From positions 1,984,001 to 2,048,000 of the forward strand of contig NZ_CP089593.1 in assembly GCF_021249405.1 (NCBI RefSeq): a stretch of DNA of 64,000 nucleotides. Reading direction: 5' to 3'. Below are positions 36,616 to 45,252 of this stretch, piece after piece. How positions within the stretch are numbered: position 1 is the first letter of the stretch; every line of letters starts with the position of its first letter. This DNA comes from Halobacterium zhouii (GTDB taxonomy: Archaea > Halobacteriota > Halobacteria > Halobacteriales > Halobacteriaceae). The translations under genes and the position numbers were made by a program. The notes under the pieces were generated by a model, which saw nothing but the letters and a program-made list of their open reading frames with translations, did not search any database and was not told the origin of the DNA.

Positions 36616-37056
36616 CTACGCGTTCTCCTCGACGTACTCGACGGCGTCCGCTGGCGCGTCCACGGCTTCGACGTGGGGCGCGTCGGGCGCGCCGATGCCC
36701 GCTATCGGGCGGTCGTACACTGCGGCGAATCCGACCTCCGAGAGCGTGCCACCACTGCCCTCGACGGCGATGACTGCATCGCCGTTGAGCACCACGAGCG
36801 CGTTCCGCGCGTGCCCGAGTCCGGTGGCGATGGCGGTGTCGACGTACTCGTTGGCCGCGGTGCGGTCCTCGCCTGGAAGGACGCCGATGGTGTGGCCACC
36901 GGCCTGGCTCGCGCCCTCGCAGACCGCGTCCATGACGCCGCCGAGACCGCCGCAGACGACGGTGTGGCCGCGCTGAGCGAGCAGTCGACCGACATCGCGG
37001 GCTGTCTCGGTTCCCGACTCCGTGGGGGTACTCGCGCCAATGACGGAGACCCGCAT
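36616..37056 (-). CDS. SLOG-type nucleotide-binding protein (TIGR00725/LOG-like)
   Basis: A 146-residue Rossmann-like protein. The N-terminus [15 protein letters not shown], the glycine-rich VCGGLGGVMDAVCEGA block (about residues 34-49) and GHARNALVVLNGDAVIAVEGSGGTLSE (about 81-107) place it in the SLOG/lysine-decarboxylase-like fold group. These proteins bind nucleotides or phosphate, and relatives are cytokinin-activating LOG or DprA-like proteins. The biochemical role of this archaeal branch is unknown. It overlaps the end of trmY by 1 base, so the two are in one operon. Confidence 0.85.
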   Translation of the reverse strand: MRVSVIGASTPTESGTETARDVGRLLAQRGHTVVCGGLGGVMDAVCEGASQAGGHTIGVLPGEDRTAANEYVDTAIATGLGHARNALVVLNGDAVIAVEGSGGTLSEVGFAAVYDRPIAGIGAPDAPHVEAVDAPADAVEYVEENA

Positions 37057-37646
37057 CAGTAGTCGGTGAACCCGTCGGTGTCGAGGTAGTTGTGCGCGAC
37101 GGTGACGGTGTGGTCGGCGTGTAGCACCTCGGGGCCGACGCGCACGCGCTGGTCGCTCCGCTCGGCGAGCAGCGTGGCCTCCTCGTCGGTGAAGTTCTCG
37201 TGGTCCGAGAGCACGAACACCGGGTCCTCGGGGGGTTCGAGGTCCGCGAGCGGCGTGCCGTCCTCGTGGAGTTCGACGACCGTCCCGTCGAGGGAGTCGA
37301 GGACGGGTTCGAATCCGCGCGTCGAGACGTGGATGCCGGGCGTGGATTCGACTTCGCGGTGGCCGATGGCGCGGTCTTTTGCCTCCAGGGCCTTCTTCAG
37401 GAGTCCCGCGATGTTACGCTCGTCGGGACTCATGTACTGTAGTTCCGCGGCGTCGACGCGAACGGTCACCTCGTCGCCGAGCACGAGGTGGACCTGGACG
37501 CCTTCTCGGATGCCGTGCGAGAGGAACAGCGCGGAACTCACGCACCGGCAGAGCACGTCGAGGCGGCCCGCGCTGCCCGCGAGGTCGTCGAGCGAGAAGT
37601 CGGAGTCCGTCGGCGCGTCGTGGCCGAGGACGACGAACTGGCGCAT
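37056..37646 (-). CDS. trmY: tRNA (pseudouridine(54)-N1)-methyltransferase TrmY
   Basis: A 196-residue SPOUT-class methyltransferase that converts pseudouridine-54 in the tRNA T-loop to N1-methylpseudouridine using SAM. The N-terminus [22 protein letters not shown], the cysteine/serine-rich [15 protein letters not shown] region, and the C-terminal SPOUT knot ([37 protein letters not shown]) match TrmY. Its substrate is made by Pus10, whose gene starts 312 bases away in the divergent direction. Co-located with a SLOG-fold gene downstream. Confidence 0.95.
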   Translation of the reverse strand: MRQFVVLGHDAPTDSDFSLDDLAGSAGRLDVLCRCVSSALFLSHGIREGVQVHLVLGDEVTVRVDAAELQYMSPDERNIAGLLKKALEAKDRAIGHREVESTPGIHVSTRGFEPVLDSLDGTVVELHEDGTPLADLEPPEDPVFVLSDHENFTDEEATLLAERSDQRVRVGPEVLHADHTVTVAHNYLDTDGFTDY

Positions 37647-37754
37647 ACCCCAACGTCTCGCGGCACCGGCTTACTACCATCGGAGCAACAGTGACCAGCC
37701 ACCAGCATAGCTTGCCCATACAACTGTCAGCCTCGCTCGTCGACACAGCCGGTA

Positions 37755-37882
37755 TCCTGGCGGATTGAAAGGGCGAGGCGGTCAGGACGAAGGCGGGCGA
37801 CGTAAGCACCGCAGGAGCGAGCGAAGCGAACGACGAGGCGCGCAACGAGCCCCCCGAGTCGTGACCGTCGCGGGCTTTCAGG
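37755..37882. repeat. dispersed hairpin element, decayed copy C
   Basis: The 311-base gap between trmY and pus10 holds a degenerate half copy. It has GGATTGAAAGGGCG (the conserved central-stem half, near 37762-37775), then an arm with the conserved CGACGTAAGCAC word (about 37798-37809) and GAGCGAGCGAAGCG, and a terminal GCGGGCTTTCAGG near 37869-37881. Stem pairing is imperfect (GGCGGTCA against TGACCGTCGC). It aligns to the right half of copies A and B. Confidence 0.7.
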
Positions 37883-37957
37883 CATTGGTACTGACAACAA
37901 AATCTGGTGCACCTGCAGACCGAAGGATACGTGCCGGCACGCTCCGAGGACGTACGT

Positions 37958-39262
37958 ATGACCATCATCGAGGACGCGCGCCGGGTGCTGGCGGAGAATC
38001 CGGTGTGTGACGCCTGTCTCGGGCGCTGTTTCGCGGAGCGGAGCTTCGGGCTGTCGAACGCGGAGCGCGGGCGCTCCCTGCGGGTCGCGGTCGCACTGGA
38101 GGACGACGAACCGTTCGAGGGCGTGGACACCGCGGACTGCTGGGTGTGCGAGGGAGCGTCGGGGCGCTTCGAGGAGTTCGCGGACCTGGTCGTGGACGCG
38201 CTGGGCGACGAGCACTTCGACACGTACCAAGTAGGGACGCGAGCACCACCACTCGTCGAGGAGAACGAGGCGATGCTCCGGGACCTCGCCGGACTCGACC
38301 CCGATGCTGGCGAGCAGTTCAAGTCCGAGTGCAACCGCGAGGTGGGCAAGCGCGTGGGGCAGACGACGGGCGCGGAGGTGGACTTCGAGCGCCCGGACGT
38401 GCTCGCAGTGCTGAACGTGGAGGCGGAGACCGTCGAGGTGACGACGAACTCGACGTTCGTCTACGGGCGCTACCGCAAACTCGAGCGCGGGATTCCCCAG
38501 ACGAAGTGGCCGTGCAGGGAGTGCAACGGCACCGGCACCATCATCGATTCGCCGTGCCCGCACTGCGACGGCACGGGATTTCTCTACCCGGAGAGCGTCG
38601 AGCAGTTGAGCGCGCCGCCGGTGGTCGAGGCGATGGGCGGGGAGAGCGCGACGTTCCACGGCGCGGGCCGCGAGGACATCGACGCGCTGATGCTCGGGAC
38701 TGGACGCCCGTTCGTCATCGAGGTCGAGCGCCCCGAGGAGCGTAATCCGGACGTCGAGTCGCTGCAGGACGCCATCAACGAGTACGCCGAGGGGAAAGTC
38801 GAGGTGGAGGGACTGCGCCTCGCGACCCACGAGATGGTCGAGCGCGTGAAGGAACTCGACGCCCGGAAGCGCTACCGCGCGCAGGTGGAGTTCGAAGCGC
38901 CCGTGAGCGACGACGACCTGCAGGCCGCAATCGCGGAACTCGACGGCGCGACCATCGAGCAGGAGACGCCCCAGCGCGTGAGCCACCGGCGCGCCGAACT
39001 GGTGCGCACACGGCAGGTGTACGACATCGCGGCGGGCGGCGAAGACGGCGTTGCGACCGAACGCGAGGACGACGCGCACGCCACCGTCGAGATCGAGGGC
39101 GAGGGCGGCCTCTACATCAAGGAACTCGTCTCCAGCGACGAGGGGCGCACGGAACCGAGTCTCGCGGGGCTGCTCGGCGTCGGCGCGAACGTCACTGCCC
39201 TCGACGTCGTGACCGTGGAGGGCGAGGACGAGGAATTCGAGGACGAGGCGTTCTTTAGATAA
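37958..39262 (+). CDS. pus10: tRNA pseudouridine(54/55) synthase Pus10
   Basis: A 434-residue pseudouridine synthase. The N-terminal THUMP-like domain has zinc-type cysteines Cys17, Cys20, Cys61 and Cys64. A second zinc region is CRECNGTG...CPHCDGTG (Cys186, 189, 200, 203). The catalytic Asp is Asp240 in GREDIDALMLG. Archaeal Pus10 makes pseudouridine-54 and -55 in tRNA; TrmY, encoded divergently next door, methylates position 54. The ATG at 37958 fits MTIIEDARRVLAENPVCDAC; the frame upstream lacks similarity. rnhB starts on the last base of its stop. Confidence 0.95.
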   Translation: MTIIEDARRVLAENPVCDACLGRCFAERSFGLSNAERGRSLRVAVALEDDEPFEGVDTADCWVCEGASGRFEEFADLVVDALGDEHFDTYQVGTRAPPLVEENEAMLRDLAGLDPDAGEQFKSECNREVGKRVGQTTGAEVDFERPDVLAVLNVEAETVEVTTNSTFVYGRYRKLERGIPQTKWPCRECNGTGTIIDSPCPHCDGTGFLYPESVEQLSAPPVVEAMGGESATFHGAGREDIDALMLGTGRPFVIEVERPEERNPDVESLQDAINEYAEGKVEVEGLRLATHEMVERVKELDARKRYRAQVEFEAPVSDDDLQAAIAELDGATIEQETPQRVSHRRAELVRTRQVYDIAAGGEDGVATEREDDAHATVEIEGEGGLYIKELVSSDEGRTEPSLAGLLGVGANVTALDVVTVEGEDEEFEDEAFFR

Positions 39263-39894
39263 TGCGTTTCGGCGTCGACGAGGCCGGGAAGGGGCCGGTG
39301 CTCGGCTCGATGTTCGCGGCGGCGGTGGTCGCGGACCCCGCCGACCTCCCGGACGGCGTCGCGGACTCGAAGCGCCTGACTTCCGGGCGCCGCGAGGACC
39401 TCGACGCCCGGATCCGGGACGTCTGTGAGGTCGGTGTCGCCGAAATTCCGGTCGCACGCATCGACGACCCGGAGACGGACATGAACACACTCACCGTCGA
39501 GGCGCAGGCGACGGCGCTCTCGCAAATCGAGTGCGACGACCTCACGGGCTACGTCGACGCCGGGGACGTGGACGAAGCGCGGTTCGGCCGCCGCGTCGCG
39601 GACGGCGTCGATTCGAACGTGGATGTGACCGCCGAGCACGGCGCAGACGACGAGTACGCGCTCGTCGCCGCCGCGAGCATCGTGGCGAAGGTCGCTCGGG
39701 ACGCGCACGTCGCGGACCTCGCGGCCGACCACGGCGATGTCGGCTCCGGCTACCCGAGCGACCCCACAACCCGCGACTTCCTCCGGGGGTACGTCCGCGA
39801 GCACGGGGGCCTCCCGGACTGCGCTCGCGAGTCCTGGCAGACGTGCACGGACGTACTCGCTGCCGCCGAGCAGTCCGGTCTGAGCGAGTTCTGA
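39262..39894 (+). CDS. rnhB: ribonuclease HII
   Basis: A 210-residue RNase H fold enzyme that nicks RNA/DNA hybrids and ribonucleotides in DNA. The N-terminal motif GVDEAGKGPVLGS carries the catalytic Asp6 and Glu7. The later acidic residues lie in the central sheet (DADV-like segment near 110-120) and in SIVAKVARD. It overlaps the pus10 stop by one base, so it belongs to that operon. Start at the ATG at 39262. Confidence 0.94.
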   Translation: MRFGVDEAGKGPVLGSMFAAAVVADPADLPDGVADSKRLTSGRREDLDARIRDVCEVGVAEIPVARIDDPETDMNTLTVEAQATALSQIECDDLTGYVDAGDVDEARFGRRVADGVDSNVDVTAEHGADDEYALVAAASIVAKVARDAHVADLAADHGDVGSGYPSDPTTRDFLRGYVREHGGLPDCARESWQTCTDVLAAAEQSGLSEF

Positions 39895-39942
39895 GCGAGT
39901 CCCCACACAAGACATTTATACGTAATCTGACTATTTGGATCG

Positions 39943-40341
39943 ATGGTTCTAGATCGTATCTCACGCCGGAGCGTGCTCACGGCGATATCCAGCGTCAGCA
40001 CGCTTGCTTTGGCAGGATGTGGTCTCATCGAGGGTGAGAGACCACCACCGAAGCTGGTGATCAGTAATTTATCGAACCAGACAGCGACCGTCTCACTCAC
40101 GGTCCGAGACACAGCGTCCGACGAAGTCGTTATCGACGAGACCGTATCACTGAATCCTGACGAGACCCATCCGTACAACCAGCCGTTCACGAAACGCGGG
40201 GAGAAATCGCTGACAGCATCGCTGGAGGGCGGGGAGACCAAGGAGTACGCCTGGCGAACTGTTCCAGAGCGGGGCCCGTCCGTCGTCGCCATCGTCGTCT
40301 CCAGCGACGACGAGATACTCGTCTCACACTCGACCGCGTAG
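39943..40341 (+). CDS. Tat-lipoprotein, unknown function
   Basis: A 132-residue protein with a twin-arginine signal (ISRRSVLTAIS) and a lipobox ending at Cys26 (LAGC), so it is exported folded and lipid-anchored. The mature part is beta-rich (LVISNLSNQTATVSLTVRDTASDE, then ETHPYNQPFTKRGEKSLTASL), resembling a small Ig-like sandwich. Similar small surface lipoproteins are common in haloarchaea; no function known. It begins 48 bases after rnhB. Confidence 0.75.
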   Translation: MVLDRISRRSVLTAISSVSTLALAGCGLIEGERPPPKLVISNLSNQTATVSLTVRDTASDEVVIDETVSLNPDETHPYNQPFTKRGEKSLTASLEGGETKEYAWRTVPERGPSVVAIVVSSDDEILVSHSTA

Positions 40342-40526
40342 ATTGATGAGCATCGCCGATTCTTCGAGCCGATAGGTCCCAAAACTGACGGTCGATTCGT
40401 AGCGCTCAGTTCCAGACCGACACCCGAGTAGAAACCCGCACTAGAACAACTGGAGAACGACCCGATGTCCACACGGGCGTGAATCCGCATCCTTTTGCCG
40501 GCCAGACGACGTGCATCCAGTAACCA

Positions 40527-41279
40527 ATGGTCGTGGATCGACTCGACGCGCCGAACCCCGAGGAGTTCGTCGAGACGGCGAAGGCGGCGTTCCGGGACGG
40601 CGCGGTGCTGACGGTGGAGGCACACTGCGAGGTGGAGTACGAGGGGCGGACGAGTGGCTATCTCGCGTCGGGTGACCGCCTGCTCGTGGCGAAACCGGAC
40701 GGCACCTTCCTCGTGCATCAGCCGACGGGCCACAAGCCCGTGAACTGGATGCCCGGGGGCGGGACGGTGTCCGCGCGGGAGAGCGAGGGCGACGCCGTGT
40801 TGCTGGCGCGGCGGACGAACCCGAGCGAGCGCGTGGAGGCGCGCATCGAGGAGGTCCACGGCTGTACGCGCTTCGACGCGGAGGACGGCGCGACCTACGA
40901 GGAGTCGGGGACGGAGGCCGAGATGCACGAGTACATCGAGGCGAACCCCGGCGTTCTAGAGGACGACCTGCGCATCGTGGAGCACGAGCGCGAGACGAAG
41001 TACGGGTTCGTGGACTTCTACGCGGTGGACGACGACGGCGTCCCGGTGGTCGTGGAGGTCAAGCGCATCCAGGCGACGCTGAACCACTTCGACCAGTTGC
41101 AGCGGTACGTCGATCTCTACGACCAGACGAACGATTCAGTCAGAGGGATGCTCGTCGCGCCGTCGGCGTCCGAGCGCGTGCAGCGCGCGCTCCGCGACAA
41201 CGGCCTGGAGTTCGTGGAACTCGCGGAGTTCGGTCTGGACGCGAAGGGCGCACAGGAAGCGAAACTCACCGACTTCTAG
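40527..41279 (+). CDS. nucS: mismatch/branched-DNA endonuclease NucS (EndoMS)
   Basis: A 250-residue nuclease of the archaeal NucS/EndoMS family. The N-terminal half is a beta-sandwich dimer domain that binds flap or mismatched DNA (KPVNWMPGGGTVSARES is family-typical). The C-terminal nuclease has catalytic Asp163, Glu177 and Lys179 (GFVDFY...VVVEVKR). The last residues KGAQEAKLTDF resemble a PCNA-interacting peptide. NucS performs mismatch repair in organisms without MutS/MutL and works with PCNA. The convergent neighbour is an alkyltransferase. Confidence 0.95.
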   Translation: MVVDRLDAPNPEEFVETAKAAFRDGAVLTVEAHCEVEYEGRTSGYLASGDRLLVAKPDGTFLVHQPTGHKPVNWMPGGGTVSARESEGDAVLLARRTNPSERVEARIEEVHGCTRFDAEDGATYEESGTEAEMHEYIEANPGVLEDDLRIVEHERETKYGFVDFYAVDDDGVPVVVEVKRIQATLNHFDQLQRYVDLYDQTNDSVRGMLVAPSASERVQRALRDNGLEFVELAEFGLDAKGAQEAKLTDF

Positions 41280-41285
41280 GCACCA

Positions 41286-41675
41286 TTACAGCCGAGCGTC
41301 TTCGCGTTCGAGGAGCGCGCGCTTCGCGTCGAGGCCGCCCGCTGCGGAGTAGCCACCCAGTCCGTCCGCGGCGACGACGCGGTGACAGGGGACGACGACG
41401 GACACAGGGTTCTTTCCGCAGGCGTTCCCGACGGCGACGGCGGCGGTATCGATGCTCGCCGCGAGGTCGCCGTACGTTCGCGTCTCGCCCGCCGGAATCT
41501 CACTCATCGCGGCCATCACGTCTCCGAGGAACCCATCGGGGTAGCGGACCTCGAGGTCGAAGGCGTCGCGCTCGCCGTCCTCGTACTCGCATAACTGCTC
41601 GCGGACCCGCTCCTCGCTGGCGTCCACGTAGTCGAGATCGACGTCGAAGTCGTGGCCGCAGACGGTGGCTCGCAC
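41286..41675 (-). CDS. ogt: O6-alkylguanine-DNA alkyltransferase (Ogt/MGMT)
   Basis: A 129-residue protein with the active-site PCHRV motif, Cys97, preceded by the helix-turn-helix GETRTYGDLAASIDTAAVAVGNACGKNP. It transfers methyl groups from O6-methylguanine to its own cysteine and is used once. The size is near the minimum for the family, with only a short N-terminal domain. It is convergent with nucS, with a 6-base gap, giving two DNA-repair genes end to end. Confidence 0.94.
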   Translation of the reverse strand: MRATVCGHDFDVDLDYVDASEERVREQLCEYEDGERDAFDLEVRYPDGFLGDVMAAMSEIPAGETRTYGDLAASIDTAAVAVGNACGKNPVSVVVPCHRVVAADGLGGYSAAGGLDAKRALLEREDARL

Positions 41676-42012
41676 GACCGAAGGAACGCAGGCCCGGGAG
41701 ATGAATCTGTGTATCGGATACGGGACAATCAGTGAGTGTCACCCATCTACGCAGCCGGTATGGGCGGGATTCGAAGGGGCCGTGGGCGGCGCGGTGCGCG
41801 ACCCCTATCCGCGAGCACCGCGAGCGGATATGTCGTCCTCAGAAACGCTCCGCGTTTCTGATGGGCTGCACGAGACGCCTTCGGCGTCTCGTGAACGCAC
41901 AGTCGGCGCGAGCGGGAGGGGGCTTCGTAGGCGGCGCGGACTGGTGTCGAGTAATTCACTGCGGAGAGAGCAGGATGTTCGTACGGAAAACCAGGAACAG
42001 ACGCGTCCGTTT
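41676..42012. other. intergenic region with stand-alone hairpin module
   Basis: 337 bases between ogt and secD. No gene is supported. The upstream part (about 41676-41760) presumably holds the ogt promoter. From 41806 it holds three consecutive hairpins described separately. The last ~80 bases before secD carry a T-rich stretch near 41999-42010 on the plus strand. Confidence 0.6.
41806..41893. repeat. three-hairpin module related to arm 3 of element D
   Basis: Three stem-loops in a row. TATCCGC (41806-41812) pairs with GCGGATA (41824-41830). CAGAAACGC pairs with GCGTTTCTG (41840-41860). CACGAGACGC pairs with GCGTCTCGTG (41869-41893). The words linking them (GGATATG then CCTCAGAAACGC, and GTTTCTGATGGG) are identical in the element at 48005-48098, but the third stem has a different sequence there while still pairing. 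That is covariation and implies a maintained structure. Confidence 0.8.
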
Positions 42013-43545
42013 CTAGCGGTTGTCCGTCAGCAGGCGGCGGAGGATGTCACCGTAGGCGGGCCGGGTGATGAGCACGCCGATGAGCACGCCGAGGATGGTG
42101 ATGATGGCGAATCCGCGGAGGTCGCCGAGACTGAGCACGGCGAGTGGCCCCATCGCGATGATGGTGGTCGCGGCGGCCGCGCCGATGACCCACAGCGCCT
42201 TCCGGAAGCGACTCTGGAAGACGCGCGCGGAGTTCACCTGCTCGGTCATCACTTCGTCGGCGATGATGACGAGGTCGTCGACCCCCGTCCCGATGACGGC
42301 GATGAATCCGGCGATGTGCGAGAGGTCGAGAGCGAGTCCGGAGATGGCTGCAAATCCGAGCAAGATGACGACCTCCGAGAGCGCCGTGAACACCATCGGG
42401 ATGGCGACCTCGGGTTTGCCGTACCGGAGGAAGACGACGCCCGCCATGGCGAGGGCGGCGACGATGCCGGTGACCAGGGAGAGAGGCTTGTAGCGGTCCG
42501 CGAAGCTCGGCGCGACGTAGTAGGAGTTCTGGAACTCCAGGCTCGCCGGGAGCGACCCGGCGCGCAGGTTGACCTGGAGCTGGCGCGCCTCGCTCATGGA
42601 GTTCGCGGTGATGTAGAAGCTCGGCCGCTTCACGAAGTCACCGCTCTCGATGCTGTTGGCGAGCCCCGGCCCCATGCTCGCGGAGTACACCACTTCGTCG
42701 TCGAGCACGGTGAGCAGGCAGTAGTCGGGTTCGTTGCCCGTCGTCTGGAACTGGCAGTTCGAGACGCCCTGACCGGACGTGAACCCGTACTGCTGGAGGT
42801 CGTTCGCGAACTCCTGGGCGGCGTCAGACGTGAGCACGACCGGAACGATGGGTCGGCCTCGCTGGTTGGTCTGGGGCGGGCTGACCTCCTGTAGGTCCTC
42901 GCTCTGGAGCACAGTCGCGTTCGTCTGGGTGCCGTTCTTCGGGTAGTACGCCCACAGCTCGACCTCGCCGCGTCCCGTGATGAGGGATTTCACCTGCGAG
43001 GCGTTCTGTCCGGGCACCTCTACGACGATGTAGTGCGTTCGGGCGCCGGTCTGGGTCGTGGTCTGGTAGACGTTCGCGCCGGAGAAGCCGGTGGCGTCGA
43101 TCTTGCTCTGGATTGTCGAGATGATCGTCTGCCGGGTCGTCTCGGTGACGCCACGGCGGACGGTGCTCGGGGAGTAGCCGAGGTCCGTGAGCGCGTTCTC
43201 GACGGCTGCGGTGGAGTTGTTCGCGTACACCTCGACGGCGTCCTGCTGGACGCGCGCCTGGACGGCCTCGGCGTCGAGGCCGAGCGCCTGTGAGAGGTTC
43301 TGCTCGATGGTCTGTTCGTTCTGCTGGGTGACGTCGACGCCCTCGGCGGTAACGCCGGTGGCGGTCGCTCGCAGGCGCACGCCGCCGGAGAGCTCGAGTC
43401 CGTAGTCGAGGTTCGTGGGCTTGCTCGCGGTGCCGGCCTGGGTGGCGCTGGCGTCACCGAGTCCCGGCGCGAACAGCGCGACGCCGCTGCCGATGAGGAG
43501 GAGGACGAGCAGGCCGACGCGCCAGTTCTCTCGGAATCGGCTCAT
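42013..43545 (-). CDS. secD: protein translocase subunit SecD
   Basis: A 510-residue RND-type membrane protein that, with SecF, uses the proton/ion gradient to aid the late steps of protein export through SecYE. It has an N-terminal helix (GLLVLLLIGSGVALFAPG), a large P1 extracytoplasmic domain with the DYGLELSGGVRLR motif (about residues 45-60), and five C-terminal helices including AAISGLALDLSHIAGFIAVIGTGVDDLVIIADE (helix 4, conserved Gly-Thr-Gly-Val-Asp). Its ATG overlaps secF by 4 bases. SecDF in haloarchaea supports export of many Tat-independent proteins. Confidence 0.97.
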   Translation of the reverse strand: MSRFRENWRVGLLVLLLIGSGVALFAPGLGDASATQAGTASKPTNLDYGLELSGGVRLRATATGVTAEGVDVTQQNEQTIEQNLSQALGLDAEAVQARVQQDAVEVYANNSTAAVENALTDLGYSPSTVRRGVTETTRQTIISTIQSKIDATGFSGANVYQTTTQTGARTHYIVVEVPGQNASQVKSLITGRGEVELWAYYPKNGTQTNATVLQSEDLQEVSPPQTNQRGRPIVPVVLTSDAAQEFANDLQQYGFTSGQGVSNCQFQTTGNEPDYCLLTVLDDEVVYSASMGPGLANSIESGDFVKRPSFYITANSMSEARQLQVNLRAGSLPASLEFQNSYYVAPSFADRYKPLSLVTGIVAALAMAGVVFLRYGKPEVAIPMVFTALSEVVILLGFAAISGLALDLSHIAGFIAVIGTGVDDLVIIADEVMTEQVNSARVFQSRFRKALWVIGAAAATTIIAMGPLAVLSLGDLRGFAIITILGVLIGVLITRPAYGDILRRLLTDNR

Positions 43546-44399
43546 CGGCTCACCCCCTCGAACTTGTACCAGCGGAGCAGGTTCACGTTGAACATGTAGG
43601 TGTTCATCAGGTCGGTCGCGAGGCCGAACACCAGCACGAGGCCGATGTCAGAGAGCAACTGGATGCCGAAGATGTACGCGACGGTGGCCATCACCCCCAT
43701 CACGACGATGGAGGTGACGGTCATCGTCACGCCGGTCCGCATCGCCCGGTGGACGCTCTCCCAGAAGCCACCGGAGCGCCGGAGCACGTGGTTCGTGAGG
43801 AGGATGTCGGAGTCGACGCTGTAACCGATGAGCATCAGGAGCGCGGCGACGGTGCCGAGTGAGAGTTTGATGCCGAGGAGATCCATCAGCGCGACAGGTA
43901 CGACGATGTCGCTGAACGCGGAGATGACGACGCCGAGACTCGGCACGGCGGTCCGGAACAGCAGGAAGACGACGATGCTCATACCGACGAACGCGGCGAG
44001 CACGCCGATCAGCGCGAGGCGCTGCGTGGACTGGCCGAACGTCGCTGACGACGACTGGAGTTGTTCGATCGAGTAGCCGGCCTGGACGGCCTGCTGGCGG
44101 ATCGCGTCCTGGTTGGTGGACTGGAACGTCACGAGATACTGGTCGGCGGTGCCGATGGGTCGGACCGAGGGGTCGTACTGGGAGAAGGTTTCGGCGATCT
44201 CGGCCTGTGACGCGGACGTCTCGACGACGAGTTCGGTTCCGCCGGTGAACTGGATACCGAGCGCAACCGGCGACCCCGTGAACGCGACCCACGCGCCGAG
44301 CACGGCGAGCGCGAGGACCAGTACGGCCATCGGGGGAGCCATCATCTCCCGCATGGTGTACTGGCTGAGGTCGACGTTGGGGACCTCGAAACTGGGCAT
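43542..44399 (-). CDS. secF: protein translocase subunit SecF
   Basis: A 285-residue partner of SecD with six membrane helices. The conserved LGIQFTGGTELVVE segment (about residues 48-61) leads the P1-like domain, and the membrane core has GYSVDSDILLTNHVLR (about 197-212), the Asp region of SecF helix 4. It is first in the operon, followed by secD with a 4-base overlap. It starts at the ATG ending at 44399, 84 bases after the divergent/tandem DUF457 gene end. Confidence 0.96.
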   Translation of the reverse strand: MPSFEVPNVDLSQYTMREMMAPPMAVLVLALAVLGAWVAFTGSPVALGIQFTGGTELVVETSASQAEIAETFSQYDPSVRPIGTADQYLVTFQSTNQDAIRQQAVQAGYSIEQLQSSSATFGQSTQRLALIGVLAAFVGMSIVVFLLFRTAVPSLGVVISAFSDIVVPVALMDLLGIKLSLGTVAALLMLIGYSVDSDILLTNHVLRRSGGFWESVHRAMRTGVTMTVTSIVVMGVMATVAYIFGIQLLSDIGLVLVFGLATDLMNTYMFNVNLLRWYKFEGVSR

Positions 44400-44483
44400 G
44401 GGTTCGCTTCGGGAGCGCCACAGGATAAGGCTTCTTATACGGCCGAGGCTGGCCCGACGGACTGTCTGTGCGACGGGCGTGCG

Positions 44484-45086
44484 TTACGGAACGAACCGCT
44501 CGGGGATGCGGCGCCGTACGTCGTCGGGGAGCGTGCCGAGCAGCCACGCTGCGAGCGTGGGGAGGCGTTTCCGAACGAGCACGTAGCCTGCTGAGACCAC
44601 GAGTGCGCCGGCGACGATTCCCTGGATTCGTGGGCCGTACGCGAGCGACGCGGGGACGCCGACGGCGGTGGCGAGCGCGAGGTCCTCGGGCGCACCGTCG
44701 TAGCGGACCCAGCGGCGCGGGCGGATCCAGCGCCCGTGGAAGTGGCTGTAGACGGCCTGTTCGCTCGTCGCACGCCACGGCTTCAGTTCGAGACCGCCGC
44801 CGAGTGCGTCGCTCGCGGAGTGGAGTCCTGCGGCGGTGAGGAAGACGGCGGCGCCGACGGTCCACGCTCCGGGCGCGAGCACGGCGACGCCGGCCGCGGC
44901 GACCGCGGCGATGGTGAAGTAGACGGGGAAGTGCAGCGTGCGCCGGTGGCCCGTGTACAGGTCGAGGTCGGGGAACGCGCCACCGGCGAGCCCCGAGGCG
45001 GCCGCGACCGGCGTGTACTCGGGGGCGACGAGCGTGACGACCGCGGAGAGGGCAAGTCCCATCAACGCGTGTGTGGTCGCCATCAT
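44484..45086 (-). CDS. DUF457-type membrane-bound metal-dependent hydrolase, paralogue 2
   Basis: A 200-residue multi-spanning protein of the same family as the one at 10101-10655. It shares MMATTHALMGL, GGAFPDLDLYTGHRRTLHFP (conserved Asp and His), GLHSASDALGGGLELKPWR and the almost identical RPRRWVRYDGAPEDLAL. The C-terminus is longer by about 15 residues (GTLPDDVRRRIPERFVP). The two genes are about 34 kb apart, so the copies are not tandem. Substrate unknown. Confidence 0.85.
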   Translation of the reverse strand: MMATTHALMGLALSAVVTLVAPEYTPVAAASGLAGGAFPDLDLYTGHRRTLHFPVYFTIAAVAAAGVAVLAPGAWTVGAAVFLTAAGLHSASDALGGGLELKPWRATSEQAVYSHFHGRWIRPRRWVRYDGAPEDLALATAVGVPASLAYGPRIQGIVAGALVVSAGYVLVRKRLPTLAAWLLGTLPDDVRRRIPERFVP

Positions 45087-45252
45087 GGATAGGGGTGATA
45101 GGCCACCCGACCATTTCAGCCTGTCGTACAGTCGGGGACAGAATCAGTGGTAGCCGAGAATAGCAGCGGCGGCGGCCGGAGACGGCATCCGAAGCGGTAG
45201 CTGAGGACAGAATGGGCGGCGGTGTTTACCGTCTCGAGCGCAAACCGACAGT

